Shown here: one piece after another, positions 1 to 7,901 of the stretch | Layout: the number at the start of each line of letters is the position of its first letter | How positions within the stretch are numbered: the first letter of the stretch is position 1 | Source: an uncultured Gammaproteobacteria bacterium | GTDB taxonomy: Bacteria > Pseudomonadota > Gammaproteobacteria > Steroidobacterales > GCA-2729495 | Assembly (NCBI GenBank): GCA_937958785.1 | Contig: CALGMY010000087.1 | Location: forward strand, 1 to 10,488 | DNA length: 10,488 nt | Reading direction: 5' to 3' | The notes under the pieces: model-generated | The model's database searches: none | What the model was told of the DNA's origin: nothing | The model's input: the letters and a program-made list of their open reading frames with translations, nothing else | Translations under genes and position numbers: made by a program

Positions 1-2596
1 CCGCGAAGTAGCGCCCGGTGCCGAAGTAGACGAAGTAGCCGGCCGCCGGGTTGAGGCCGACCGCGGGGCGTGCCGTGATGGGCTGCCGGTTGTCGCTATC
101 GCAGGGGTCAGAGCTGCAGGCCGTATACAGCGGCGCCCCCTCGAAGGCCACCCCCCAGTCGTCCTCGTCCGCGCTCGTGACGTCGAACTTCCAGAGATTG
201 CCCTTGAGGTCGCCGGCATAGATGTAGTCGGTGATGCGGTCACCGTCCACGTCCACCGGGGCCGGGCTGGACAGGCCGTTGTCGCTGCCGACACCCGTGT
301 CGATCTCGGCGATCTTGGAGCCCGTCTCGAGGTCCAGGATGAACAGCTTCGCATTGCCGCCGCTGTTGTACCCATTCGCCACGATGGCCGCCCAGTCACC
401 GTTGTACATGCGCGCGATCGTCGCCTGCGGGATGGCGACGCCCATGTTGGAGTCGTCGTCGCTGGTGAACTCCCACATCACGTCATCGGCGTCGAAGCTG
501 TCCGGTGAGGTGACGTTGAGGGCGTAGATGCCCTTGCCACCACCACCGAGCGTGCCGAGCAGGATGGTCTTCCAGCCGCCACCCACGTAGGCGTCGAGGG
601 CCCGGGGCGCGCCGTCGTTGATCAGGCGGTGGTTGGTATTGAACGAGGTGTCCGTGAGGAAGGTGAGTTCCGGATAGACGGCGTTCGGCATGTAGGCCAG
701 CAGCTCCACGCCGGTCTCGGCATCGAAGCCGTGCAGCATGCCGTCGTTGGCAGCCACGTAGACCATGGGCGAGCGGTCCTTGTAGCCGTTGCTGGCCCGG
801 AAGGTCTTGTAGGACGTGCCCTCGGAGCCCGGCAGGAGGTCGAAGCCGTAGTTCTGGTCACCGACGAAGGTGGGGTCGGAGTTGACGATGTCGCCGAGCA
901 TGGAGCTGCGCGTGCGGAAGGAGCCGTCCGGCTTCTCGTTGGCGTCGTCGCCGCGCAGGTAGGCCAGGCGCTGCTCGCCGAGCGAGTCGGTCACGCCGGA
1001 CGCGTTCTTGTTCAGGTACGCCTGCTGACCGGCAGACAGGTTGTCCCACTCGAAGGTCTTGCCGGTCTTCTCCCCGGGGTCGAAGGTGTAGATGTTCCGG
1101 TCATCGGGCGCTGGCATCTCCTGGGCCGCGTTCCAGCCGGACTTGCCGCCCAGGACCGGGACGCCGTCGTCGAGCTCGGCGATCTCGCCGCCGGCGCCGA
1201 TCGGGTAGGCCAGCAGCTGGCCGCCCCAGTCGCCGCTGGAGAAACGGGCCTGGTAGATGAAGGTGTCCGAGGCAAGACGGGTGGAGTTGGTGGCCACCGA
1301 CGCGGCGGAGCTGGTGCGGGACTCGATGTCGGCCAGCGCGGCCTGGAGGGCGGCCGTCAGTTCCTCCTCGTTGTTGGCCTGGTAGTAGGTGCCGGTACCG
1401 TTCTCGGCGGCATCGGCCATCATCTGGTTCGAGACCGCGAAGCCCACGGTGTAGGTCACCAGGTTCTGCTGGGGGAAGCTGTCGTCGTCGAAGCTCACCC
1501 CGGTCTCGTCCATGTCGTCGCCACCGCGCAGGTCGATGTCGTAGGCGAACTTGGCGATGTCGTCCAGGTACAGGGTGTGACCCTCGTTGGTGGAGACGCC
1601 ATCGGGCTGGAAGCCGTCGGAGCCCGCCGGGAAGTTGGGGAACTGGGCCGCCGTCGTCGTCGGGGCCAGGCCGTCCCAGTCGGGCAGCTTGCCGTCCGGA
1701 TCCGCATCATCGTCGTCCGGGAAGTCCGTGTCCTCCGTGGGGTACCCGTCCGTGATGATGATGACGAAGTTCTTCTGGCAGCGGTACAGGATCGGGCTCT
1801 CGTACTCCACGTCGTCGTTGTAGTAGCTTTCGATGCCCCGGAAGTACCGGGTGACCTCGTACAGGGTCTCGGCCAGCGGCGTCCAGGTGGAAGCCTCCAG
1901 GTCGTCGATCTCGTCAGTGAGGTCGGCGGTGTTGCCGGTGGCGCAGTTCTCCAGGATCTCGCCGCCATCGTCGGTGTTGAAGGCGGTGAGGCCCAACCGG
2001 AGGTTGGTGTTGTTCTCGACCAGCTTGGTGGCCACGCTCTTGGCCACGTTCATGCGGTAATCGGTCGGGATCGTGCTGGTCAGGCTGGTGTTGTGGGCAT
2101 AGGTATCGAACAGGTAGTTCAGGTAGTTGCCCGTGTAGCGGGTGGCACCGCCGGTAACCGGGTCGGGCAGCTGCAGGCACTTGGTGTTGGTTCCGGCGGT
2201 ATCACGGCCCCGGGCCCAGCCATCGGGGCAGGTCACGGGGGTCACGGCAACGCCGTCGCAGGTGCCGCGGTAGCGGGTGGTATTCAACGTCGCCCAGGTC
2301 ACGGAGCCCGTCGTCGAGGTCCAGCCCTCGGCGAAGTTGGTGCCGCCAGCGCAGGTGCCACCGACCAGCCGCGTCGGGCTCCAGTCCGGATAGGTCACCG
2401 TCGGGTCGTACCCGTCGGCCCAGATGATGCTTTCCATGGAACCCGAGTTGTCCACGACCAGCATGACGTTCGGCGTCACGCTGGTGGCGATGAACAGCGG
2501 GGTCTCCGCGATGGTGACGGCATGTCCTGCCTGGCTCATCACCAGGAGGAAACTGCCCAGCAGGGCGGACATCCGTGTCCGGTTCGCACTATCCAT
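1..2596 (-). CDS. pilY1: PilY1-like type IV pilus tip adhesin/assembly protein (3' end beyond window)
   Basis: The frame is open from the ATG at 2596 to the window edge: 865 codons, with the C-terminal end missing. Residues 1-26 form a signal peptide with a probable cut after GHA26. A VWA-like domain follows, with MIDAS residues in DNSGSM (49-54), WTPLAET (238-244) and TDG (282-284). The C-terminal half matches the PilY1 beta-propeller: an RGD at 548-550, YVAANDGMLHGFDA at 613-626, and a calcium loop D782-D784-D786-D790 followed by YAGDLKGNLWKFD. A further Asp-rich EF-like loop lies at D297-D299-D301. PilY1 proteins are secreted, cap or regulate the type IV pilus with the minor pilins, and oppose retraction in a calcium-dependent way (family knowledge). 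It is the last gene visible in the operon, 36 nt after pilX. PilY1 proteins usually exceed 1,000 residues, so a few hundred are probably off the edge. Confidence 0.95.
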   Translation of the reverse strand, partial: MDSANRTRMSALLGSFLLVMSQAGHAVTIAETPLFIATSVTPNVMLVVDNSGSMESIIWADGYDPTVTYPDWSPTRLVGGTCAGGTNFAEGWTSTTGSVTWATLNTTRYRGTCDGVAVTPVTCPDGWARGRDTAGTNTKCLQLPDPVTGGATRYTGNYLNYLFDTYAHNTSLTSTIPTDYRMNVAKSVATKLVENNTNLRLGLTAFNTDDGGEILENCATGNTADLTDEIDDLEASTWTPLAETLYEVTRYFRGIESYYNDDVEYESPILYRCQKNFVIIITDGYPTEDTDFPDDDDADPDGKLPDWDGLAPTTTAAQFPNFPAGSDGFQPDGVSTNEGHTLYLDDIAKFAYDIDLRGGDDMDETGVSFDDDSFPQQNLVTYTVGFAVSNQMMADAAENGTGTYYQANNEEELTAALQAALADIESRTSSAASVATNSTRLASDTFIYQARFSSGDWGGQLLAYPIGAGGEIAELDDGVPVLGGKSGWNAAQEMPAPDDRNIYTFDPGEKTGKTFEWDNLSAGQQAYLNKNASGVTDSLGEQRLAYLRGDDANEKPDGSFRTRSSMLGDIVNSDPTFVGDQNYGFDLLPGSEGTSYKTFRASNGYKDRSPMVYVAANDGMLHGFDAETGVELLAYMPNAVYPELTFLTDTSFNTNHRLINDGAPRALDAYVGGGWKTILLGTLGGGGKGIYALNVTSPDSFDADDVMWEFTSDDDSNMGVAIPQATIARMYNGDWAAIVANGYNSGGNAKLFILDLETGSKIAEIDTGVGSDNGLSSPAPVDVDGDRITDYIYAGDLKGNLWKFDVTSADEDDWGVAFEGAPLYTACSSDPCDSDNRQPITARPAVGLNPAAGYFVYFGTGRYFA

Positions 2597-2602
2597 GTTC
2601 TG

Positions 2603-2607
2603 CCTCC
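2603..2607 (-). promoter_or_regulatory. Ribosome binding site of pilY1
   Basis: On the minus strand GGAGG lies 6 nt before the ATG at 2596. This fixes the start there rather than at the in-frame Met9, and it leaves a complete signal peptide. It is the strongest Shine-Dalgarno sequence in the pilin operon, so PilY1 can be translated independently of pilX. Confidence 0.8.
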
Positions 2608-2632
2608 AACCTCACCCGGGCGTGGCCCGGCC

Positions 2633-3163
2633 TTAGCGTTTGAAAGTGGTTTGCAGCGTCACCGTGGCGTTACCGCCGACGCCGACCCCGCGGGCCGTGA
2701 CGCGATAGAAGGTGGCCTCGTCGACCGTGGCATCCGCGGAGAGGTCCTCGCCGGGAGTCGGTACCCGCGGCAGCTGCTCCACGATGTAGGACACGCTGGC
2801 GTCCGACAGGACGCCCGGCGCGTCGTCGAGTTCCTCCGAGACGAGGACCTCGTCCGGGTCGTCCCAGTCCACGGTCTGCCAGACGGGGTCTTCGCCAGGG
2901 GCGGCGGGCGTGTACAGCCCGTCCGCGTTGACGGCGAAGTCCGGAAGGACCGGGACCTGGGCCTCGTCTTCCCCGGCGCGAAGGCCGGCTTCGGCCGCCT
3001 GGAAGGCGATGTTGCGGTCCTGGGTATTGCCGGTCATCCGCTCTTCCATGAGCGTCATGCGGGCGCTGGCCGTAGCCAGGAGCGTGAGTACCAGCAGCAT
3101 GACCAGGGCGACGACCATGGCCGCGCCACGCTCACGATTGATGGGGGTGTTCCTGCGGTTCAT
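2633..3163 (-). CDS. pilX: PilX-like minor pilin
   Basis: A 176-residue protein with a class III leader RERG13 followed by a long hydrophobic helix (about 14-34). It then shows the PilX N-terminal signature EERMTGNTQDRN (40-51) and AFQAAEAGLR (53-62). The +5 position of the mature protein is Val18 instead of the Glu of typical pilins, and the early residues are AAMVV. PilX is a minor pilin of the tip priming complex in the inner membrane and pilus. The C-terminal part is strongly acidic (about 27 D/E against 9 K/R in the mature protein). Its ATG overlaps the pilW stop as ATGA, with no clear Shine-Dalgarno sequence in front, so translational coupling to pilW is likely. The name is based on the N-terminal signature and gene order. 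Confidence 0.9.
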   Translation of the reverse strand: MNRRNTPINRERGAAMVVALVMLLVLTLLATASARMTLMEERMTGNTQDRNIAFQAAEAGLRAGEDEAQVPVLPDFAVNADGLYTPAAPGEDPVWQTVDWDDPDEVLVSEELDDAPGVLSDASVSYIVEQLPRVPTPGEDLSADATVDEATFYRVTARGVGVGGNATVTLQTTFKR

Positions 3164-4191
3164 GACAGCCGGTTTCTCAGTGCGACGGTGAAGCTGACTA
3201 CGCGGCGGACGCGGCCGTCGGACGGGTTGTCACCGCCGTCGGTCGGGTCGACCTCCTCGTCCAGGAGCATGAATGTCCTCGGGTCGGCGTCGGCAACGCG
3301 GTCCTGGGTCCCTGCGGCCAGTAGGGCCACCTGCAGGCTCACGACCTCGCCCCAGTCGACCACCGCGTCGGCGGTCCGGTAGGCGTCGGGGGCCTGGTCC
3401 CCGTCCGTGTCCTCGCCGTAGAGGACCTGCATGTTCTCGATGCCCTCGGCCAGTTCCTGGGGCTCCTCGAGGCCGACACGGCGCCACAGGGCGGGCCCCG
3501 TGCCGTTCTCGCTCTCGCGGATGTAGTAGGTGGTGTTGCGCATCCGGTAGACCTGGGCTCCGGCGAGGAACCGTCGCCCGAGGCTCAGGTCCGCGTTGCC
3601 GGGTGTGCCGGCGGCCACGTGCTTGATGGCGCCGGTGTCCGGGTCGTACTCGTCGACCTGGAAGACGGCCGCGCCCGTGCAGTCGGCCACGAGCGCGATG
3701 TCGCCGGGCTCGAAGGGCAGTGGGTCCAGCTCGTCGACCGTCACGGGATCATCCGTGTTGCTGGCCATTGCCACGGTGAGCTCCACGCCGAGATCGTCCA
3801 CGGTGCGCAGCGTCAGCACGTCGGTATCGGCCACGACGTCGGTGATTGACGCCGGCAGGCCGGCGGCGTTGTCGAACCCGACGACGTGCTGGCCGTAGTC
3901 GTAGAGGAAGGTGTTCGCGTCGTTCAGCGTGTTGACGACCGTGCCCAGGTCCCGCAGGCAACCGCGGAAGCCCGCCATCTGGGCGTCCCGCTGGATGATC
4001 TGGGCCGCGAAGCGCGCGGATTCCTGCCGCCCGGTTAGGCTCGTCTGCATGTCGTTCTGGCGCTTGGTGGTCAGGTAGATCTGCACGATCGCGCCCGTGA
4101 CCATGAGGCCCAGCGTCAGCGAGATCATGATCTCGACCAGGCCCACGCCCCGCTGGCGTGCTGTCGTCCCGATGTGCTTGCGGCGCGTCAT
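3160..4191 (-). CDS. pilW: PilW-like minor pilin
   Basis: A 343-residue protein. The leader ends RQRG15 and the mature protein starts VGLVE with Glu20 at +5, followed by a hydrophobic helix (about 21-40). RFAAQIIQRDAQMAGFRGC (60-78) is typical of PilW. Near the C-terminus YGEDTDGDQAPDAY (258-271) matches the PilW family pattern and contains a DxDxDxxxD loop (D261, D263, D265, D269). The only cysteines, C78 and C171, could form a disulfide. I chose the ATG at 4191 because it gives a short prepilin leader; the frame stays open upstream but only in the shadow of pilV. The start is 1 nt after the pilV stop and the end overlaps pilX by 4 nt. Its role is a minor pilin of the assembly-priming and tip complex together with FimU, PilV, PilX and PilY1. 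Confidence 0.93.
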   Translation of the reverse strand: MTRRKHIGTTARQRGVGLVEIMISLTLGLMVTGAIVQIYLTTKRQNDMQTSLTGRQESARFAAQIIQRDAQMAGFRGCLRDLGTVVNTLNDANTFLYDYGQHVVGFDNAAGLPASITDVVADTDVLTLRTVDDLGVELTVAMASNTDDPVTVDELDPLPFEPGDIALVADCTGAAVFQVDEYDPDTGAIKHVAAGTPGNADLSLGRRFLAGAQVYRMRNTTYYIRESENGTGPALWRRVGLEEPQELAEGIENMQVLYGEDTDGDQAPDAYRTADAVVDWGEVVSLQVALLAAGTQDRVADADPRTFMLLDEEVDPTDGGDNPSDGRVRRVVSFTVALRNRLS

Positions 4192-4192
4192 G

Positions 4193-4654
4193 CTAGAGCC
4201 CCGTCCTGAGGAAAACCGACATCTCCCGGGAGTCGTCGGCGTTGTCGTCCGAGGCGTCGGTCCACTCGACCTCGATGGTGACCACGCCGTCATCCATCTC
4301 GACTGAGCCATCGCCGTTGGGCAGTACCGCCAGCGCGTCCATCCAGGCGTCCAGGTCGTCGCCGGCCAGCCCGCCGCCATCGGGATCGTCGTCCATGTCC
4401 AGGTCGTACTCACCGTTCAGCGCCTGCTGGCGGTTGGCCCGCATGCGCTCCAGGATGTCCCGGGCGAGGGTCGAGGCCTCGAAGCGCTCGGCCGCGCTGT
4501 TGGTGTTCTGCACGCTGGAGAGCTGCAGGCCGGCGAGGCCAAGCAGGCCGATGGAGACGAGGATCACGGTGATCAGGATCTCGATCAGCGTGGTCCCCGC
4601 CTGGCTGTGGCGGAAATTCGGGCGGCGGATGACGTGGAGGTGTTCCATGTTCAT
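4193..4654 (-). CDS. pilV: PilV-like minor pilin
   Basis: A 153-residue prepilin. The leader ends SQAG20 and the mature N-terminus is TTLIE with Glu25 at +5. A hydrophobic stretch ILITVILVSIGLLGLAGLQ (26-44) follows, with the PilV-typical STLARDILERMRANR (61-75). The rest is very acidic: D84, D86, D88 and D92 form a DxDxDxxxD pattern, and the mature protein has about 28 D/E against 7 R and no lysine. It starts 6 nt after the fimT stop. A second in-frame ATG two codons later is possible. A GGAGG at 4669-4673 is 14 nt from the first ATG, longer than ideal, so coupling to fimT translation may help. Its function is a minor pilin in the tip-priming complex. Confidence 0.92.
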   Translation of the reverse strand: MNMEHLHVIRRPNFRHSQAGTTLIEILITVILVSIGLLGLAGLQLSSVQNTNSAAERFEASTLARDILERMRANRQQALNGEYDLDMDDDPDGGGLAGDDLDAWMDALAVLPNGDGSVEMDDGVVTIEVEWTDASDDNADDSREMSVFLRTGL

Positions 4655-4660
4655 GTCCGG

Positions 4661-5221
4661 TCAGTCGTCCTCCGTCGCGCAGGCGGCGTTGGCAACGGCG
4701 CCCCGGCCCTGGAGGTTCACGGTGATCGTGCGGTTGTGGTTGCCGGTGCAATAGGGGATCTCGAGGTCGAAGCTCACCTCGGCGCCGCTGGTCAGGAAGC
4801 CGCTGGCGGCATAGCTAACGAAGGTGGCGTCCGCGGTGAGCACGGAGCCGGCGCGGAGCGCGGGCAGGGCCCGCAGTACGGTATCGGGCTCGGCGGCATC
4901 GTCGACGGTCCCGAGGGGCGCGTTCGCGTCGGTAAAGACAATCCAGCCGGTGGACCAGTCCACGGCGTCCGCGCAGGTCTCGTTGTCGTCCGATGCGCAG
5001 ACCGAGACGGGAACGCCCCGGCTCACGGCCTCGCTGCGGGCGAGGGCCAGGGCGCCGACCAGCGCGTTGGCCTCCTCGGCCGCCCGGTTGTTCTGGACGA
5101 AGTCGCGGAAGTTCGGAATGGCGAGCGCGAGGACGAGGCCGCCGATGGCCATGGTGAACAGCAGCTCGACCAGGGTCATGCCGCGGTGGCTCTTCCGTCC
5201 GGGAAGGTGGCGACGGGTCAC
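4661..5221 (-). CDS. fimT: FimT/FimU-like minor pilin with GspH domain
   Basis: A 186-residue prepilin beginning with GTG. The leader ends SHRG14 and the mature start is MTLVE with Glu19 at +5, followed by a hydrophobic helix (20-35). The GspH/FimT signature is clear: ALARSEAVSRG (59-69), then VSVCAS (72-77), C83 and WSTGWIVFTDAN (89-100). Four cysteines (75, 83, 158, 181) allow two disulfides. It is the first gene of the operon, and only one such gene is visible where Pseudomonas aeruginosa has both fimT and fimU, so it may fill the FimU role. The mature part has no lysine. The GTG start is supported by GGAG 8 nt upstream; no better in-frame start precedes it. Whether it is the FimT or FimU orthologue cannot be decided from sequence alone. 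Confidence 0.9.
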   Translation of the reverse strand: MTRRHLPGRKSHRGMTLVELLFTMAIGGLVLALAIPNFRDFVQNNRAAEEANALVGALALARSEAVSRGVPVSVCASDDNETCADAVDWSTGWIVFTDANAPLGTVDDAAEPDTVLRALPALRAGSVLTADATFVSYAASGFLTSGAEVSFDLEIPYCTGNHNRTITVNLQGRGAVANAACATEDD

Positions 5222-5342
5222 GGTCGGGTCTCCGGCTCTCCTTGCGATGGCGGAACGATAGGGAAACGGCCGCCACGGGACCGTGACCGGGTTCCGGTTT
5301 TCCCGGATTTCTCCTTTATCTTTCAGTTACTTATAGCCGCCC

Positions 5343-5357
5343 GTCGGCGCAGCCGAC
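5343..5357. repeat. 15-nt perfect inverted repeat (candidate operator)
   Basis: GTCGGC and GCCGAC are separated by GCA. The element lies midway between fimT and ppiC, just upstream of the minus-strand TATAAG box, where a -35 element or a regulator would sit. It could be a regulator site or a small hairpin. The function is not known from sequence. Confidence 0.4.
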
Positions 5358-5395
5358 CGCTCATTCCTTATGTCACGTGGCAGGGCACCGTGGGA

Positions 5396-5401
5396 TAGAA
5401 T
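5396..5401 (+). promoter_or_regulatory. Candidate -10 box for ppiC
   Basis: TAGAAT lies 29 nt before the ppiC ATG, and the expected transcript would have a short leader of about 22 nt. The matching -35 region at about 5373-5378 is weak (TCACGT) and overlaps the near-palindrome at 5371-5382. The call rests on the -10 alone. Confidence 0.35.
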
Positions 5402-5430
5402 CCGCCGTCCCCGTACCTGGAAGCGAAGCC

Positions 5431-5712
5431 ATGCGCACCGCCACCGCCCGCCACATCCTCGTCGCCGACAAGGCCACCTGCGAGGACCTCAAGTCACGCA
5501 TCGAGGGCGGCGCCGATTTCGCCGCACTCGCCCGGGAACACTCGGAGTGCCCCTCGGGGCAGGAGGGCGGCAACCTCGGTGAGTTCAGCCCGGGGATGAT
5601 GGTCCGGGAATTCGACACGGTCGTGTTCAGCGCCGAGGTGGGCAAGGTCCACGGTCCCGTCCAGACCCAGTTCGGCTATCACCTGATCGAGATCACCCAC
5701 CGCTCGGCCTGA
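5431..5712 (+). CDS. ppiC: PpiC parvulin-type peptidyl-prolyl cis-trans isomerase
   Basis: A 93-residue stand-alone parvulin, the same length as E. coli PpiC (Par10) as I recall it. It catalyses cis-trans isomerisation of peptide bonds before proline, and no signal peptide is present, so it acts in the cytosol. Visible family landmarks are ARHILV (6-11), GADFAALAREHSECPSG (27-43), GGNLGEF (46-52), GMMVREFD (55-62), and GPVQTQFGYHLIEI (75-88). The expected active-site set is all present: H8, C40, M57, F61 and H84. The ATG at 5431 is preceded by GGAAG with a 7-nt spacer; an upstream in-frame GTG at 5377 would only add a tail absent from the family. It ends 10 nt before the nucleotidase-like gene, so the two are probably co-transcribed. 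Confidence 0.95.
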   Translation: MRTATARHILVADKATCEDLKSRIEGGADFAALAREHSECPSGQEGGNLGEFSPGMMVREFDTVVFSAEVGKVHGPVQTQFGYHLIEITHRSA

Positions 5713-5722
5713 CGGGGCGCCC

Positions 5723-6328
5723 ATGGCCACCGGTGACCAGCGGCATTTCGTGCTTGGCGTGGACCTGGACGGGGTCGTCGCCGACTTCGCGGGCGGCCTG
5801 AAGCCCGTCGCCGCCGAATGGCTCGGTGTCCCGCCGGAGTCGCTGACCAGCGAGATCAGCTACGGCTTCGGCGAGTGGGGCCTCGACGCGGCGGGCGGCT
5901 ATGACGCCCTGCACCGCTTTGCCGTGAAGGAGCGGGAACTCTTCGCCCGGCTGCCCCCGGTTCCCGGCGCGCCCGCCGCGCTGCGCCGGCTCGACACGCT
6001 GCCCGAGATCCGCATCCGGATCATCACCCACCGGCTCTACATCCACTGGTTCCACAAGGAGGCGATCCGCCAGACCACCGACTGGCTGGAGCGCCACGGG
6101 ATCCCCTACTGGGACCTCTGCTTCATGCGGGACAAGTCGGCGGTGGGAGCGGACCTGTACCTCGAGGACAGCCCCGAGAACATCCGCGCCCTGCGCGGGG
6201 GCAACCACGAGACCATCGTGGTGCGCAACTCCACCAACCGGGACCTCCCCGGCCCCGGCGCCGAGAGCTGGGAAGAGATCGAGCAGCTGGTGCGCGACCG
6301 CGTGGCCGCGTGGCGCAAGGTCCGGTAG
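5723..6328 (+). CDS. HAD-family 5'(3')-deoxyribonucleotidase-like protein (NT5C type)
   Basis: A 201-residue cytosolic protein of the HAD phosphatase fold. Motif I is DLDGVVADF (14-22), with nucleophile D14 and acid/base D16. Motif II Thr is T102 in RIITHR. Motif III Lys is K138, and motif IV is YLEDSPENI (146-154), with D149 as a metal ligand. The arrangement fits the NT5C family (Pfam PF06941), whose known members remove phosphate from (deoxy)ribonucleoside monophosphates; many bacterial members have no tested substrate. Its start lies 10 nt after the ppiC stop. The CGG-TAG end falls inside the left arm of a REPIN palindrome, so its last codon and stop are part of the repeat. Family assignment is firm, substrate is not. 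Confidence 0.85.
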   Translation: MATGDQRHFVLGVDLDGVVADFAGGLKPVAAEWLGVPPESLTSEISYGFGEWGLDAAGGYDALHRFAVKERELFARLPPVPGAPAALRRLDTLPEIRIRIITHRLYIHWFHKEAIRQTTDWLERHGIPYWDLCFMRDKSAVGADLYLEDSPENIRALRGGNHETIVVRNSTNRDLPGPGAESWEEIEQLVRDRVAAWRKVR

Positions 6329-6379
6329 GAGCGCCTTGAGGCGCGATTCGCGCGGGATCGCGCCTGAAGGCGCTCCTAC
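6325..6379. repeat. REPIN-like palindrome (two inverted REP units)
   Basis: Two 23-nt arms (6325-6347 and 6357-6379) are reverse complements except for one position, and they flank a 9-nt loop. The outer 13 nt, GTAGGAGCGCCTT and AAGGCGCTCCTAC, pair perfectly. Each arm is also a small hairpin by itself (GCGCCT-TG-AGGCGC and GCGCCT-GA-AGGCGC). This is the architecture of REP doublets (REPINs), which in other gammaproteobacteria are spread by RAYT transposases. The TAG stop of the nucleotidase gene (6326-6328) lies in the left arm. It could also work as a bidirectional transcript-end or mRNA-stabilising hairpin. Only one copy is in the window. Confidence 0.85.
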
Positions 6380-6458
6380 GGGTGCTCCGGAAAATCCCCC
6401 GACTTCGTCCAGATTAGCGCGTTGTCCCCGCTTCCCCGCCGGGCGCAGGATGCGGGCG

Positions 6459-6724
6459 ATGATGAAACGCCTGATCGCCGCCTGGCCCCTCGAGCGCTAC
6501 CAGCTCTGGCTCGCCTACGCCGACGGCACCGAGGGCGCCGTGGACCTCGAGGACCAGCTCGCGCCCTGGGCCCTCGAGCCACTGCGGGACCTCCGGGAGT
6601 TCCGCCGGGTGCGGCTCGACAAGGCGCAGAACCTGCTGGTCTGGCCGGGCGGCTCGGCGCTCGACCCTGCCGCGCCGTACCGGGAACTGCAGCTGCGGAG
6701 ACGGCGGAAGCGGGTGGGCTTCCT

Positions 6725-6728
<4 letters not shown>
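6459..6728 (+). CDS. DUF2442 family small protein
   Basis: An 89-residue protein with the DUF2442 pattern: a basic start, then YQLWLAYADGTEGAVDLEDQL, a central LRDLREFRRVRLD, and LLVWPGGSALDPAAPY near the C-terminus. Function is unknown; some DUF2442 members lie beside toxin-antitoxin-like genes, but no partner is seen here. Three in-frame ATGs (6450, 6459, 6462) are close together. I chose 6459 because AGGA at 6447-6450 is then 8 nt away. The C-terminus is rich in arginine (LRRRRKR). The stop TAG overlaps the stop of the converging adhC gene. A REPIN lies between it and the upstream gene, so it may have its own promoter, which I could not identify in 6380-6450. Confidence 0.75.
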
Positions 6729-7831
<1,103 letters not shown>

Positions 7832-7863
7832 CGCGACAGGCTCCGGATACGTTGGGTCCTGAC

Positions 7864-7869
7864 AGTCTA
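7864..7869 (-). promoter_or_regulatory. Candidate -10 box for adhC
   Basis: The minus strand reads TAGACT, which would give a leader of about 25 nt. No acceptable -35 is found at 16-18 nt spacing, so this is weak. The 70-bp gap between adhC and the cupin gene must hold both promoters. Confidence 0.25.
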
Positions 7870-7885
7870 GTCGTGGCGGCGGCTG

Positions 7886-7894
7886 TGCGATACT
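7886..7894 (+). promoter_or_regulatory. Candidate extended -10 promoter of the cupin-gltS operon
   Basis: TGC-GATACT matches the TGn extended -10 form. A start of transcription 7-8 nt downstream would fall at 7901-7902, on the GTG start codon itself. This would give a leaderless or nearly leaderless message, consistent with the lack of any Shine-Dalgarno sequence there. Confidence 0.4.
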
Positions 7895-7901
7895 CGTTCC
7901 G

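Larger units (their letters stand above)
5222..5430. promoter_or_regulatory. Divergent fimT / ppiC promoter region
   Basis: This 209-bp gap is the longest non-coding stretch here and is visibly richer in A+T around 5310-5335 and 5363-5373. On the minus strand TATAAG (5330-5335) is a possible -10 box for the pilin operon, without a convincing -35. On the plus strand TAGAAT (5396-5401) is a possible -10 box for ppiC. Between them lie a perfect inverted repeat GTCGGC-GCA-GCCGAC (5343-5357) and a near-palindrome TGTCACGTGGCA (5371-5382). No good AlgR or RpoN site was recognised. Confidence 0.5.

Noticed and set aside
629..3382. A 917-codon plus-strand open frame across pilY1, pilX and part of pilW
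   Set aside because: It lies antisense to clearly recognisable pilus genes, its translation is low-complexity Val/Gly/Arg-rich text with no domain, and it spans gene borders. GC-rich codon bias commonly leaves such frames open.
5303..5312. AAGGAG-type ribosome-binding-like sequence on the minus strand in the fimT leader
   Set aside because: No start codon follows at a useful distance in an open frame, so it is probably just part of the untranslated leader.
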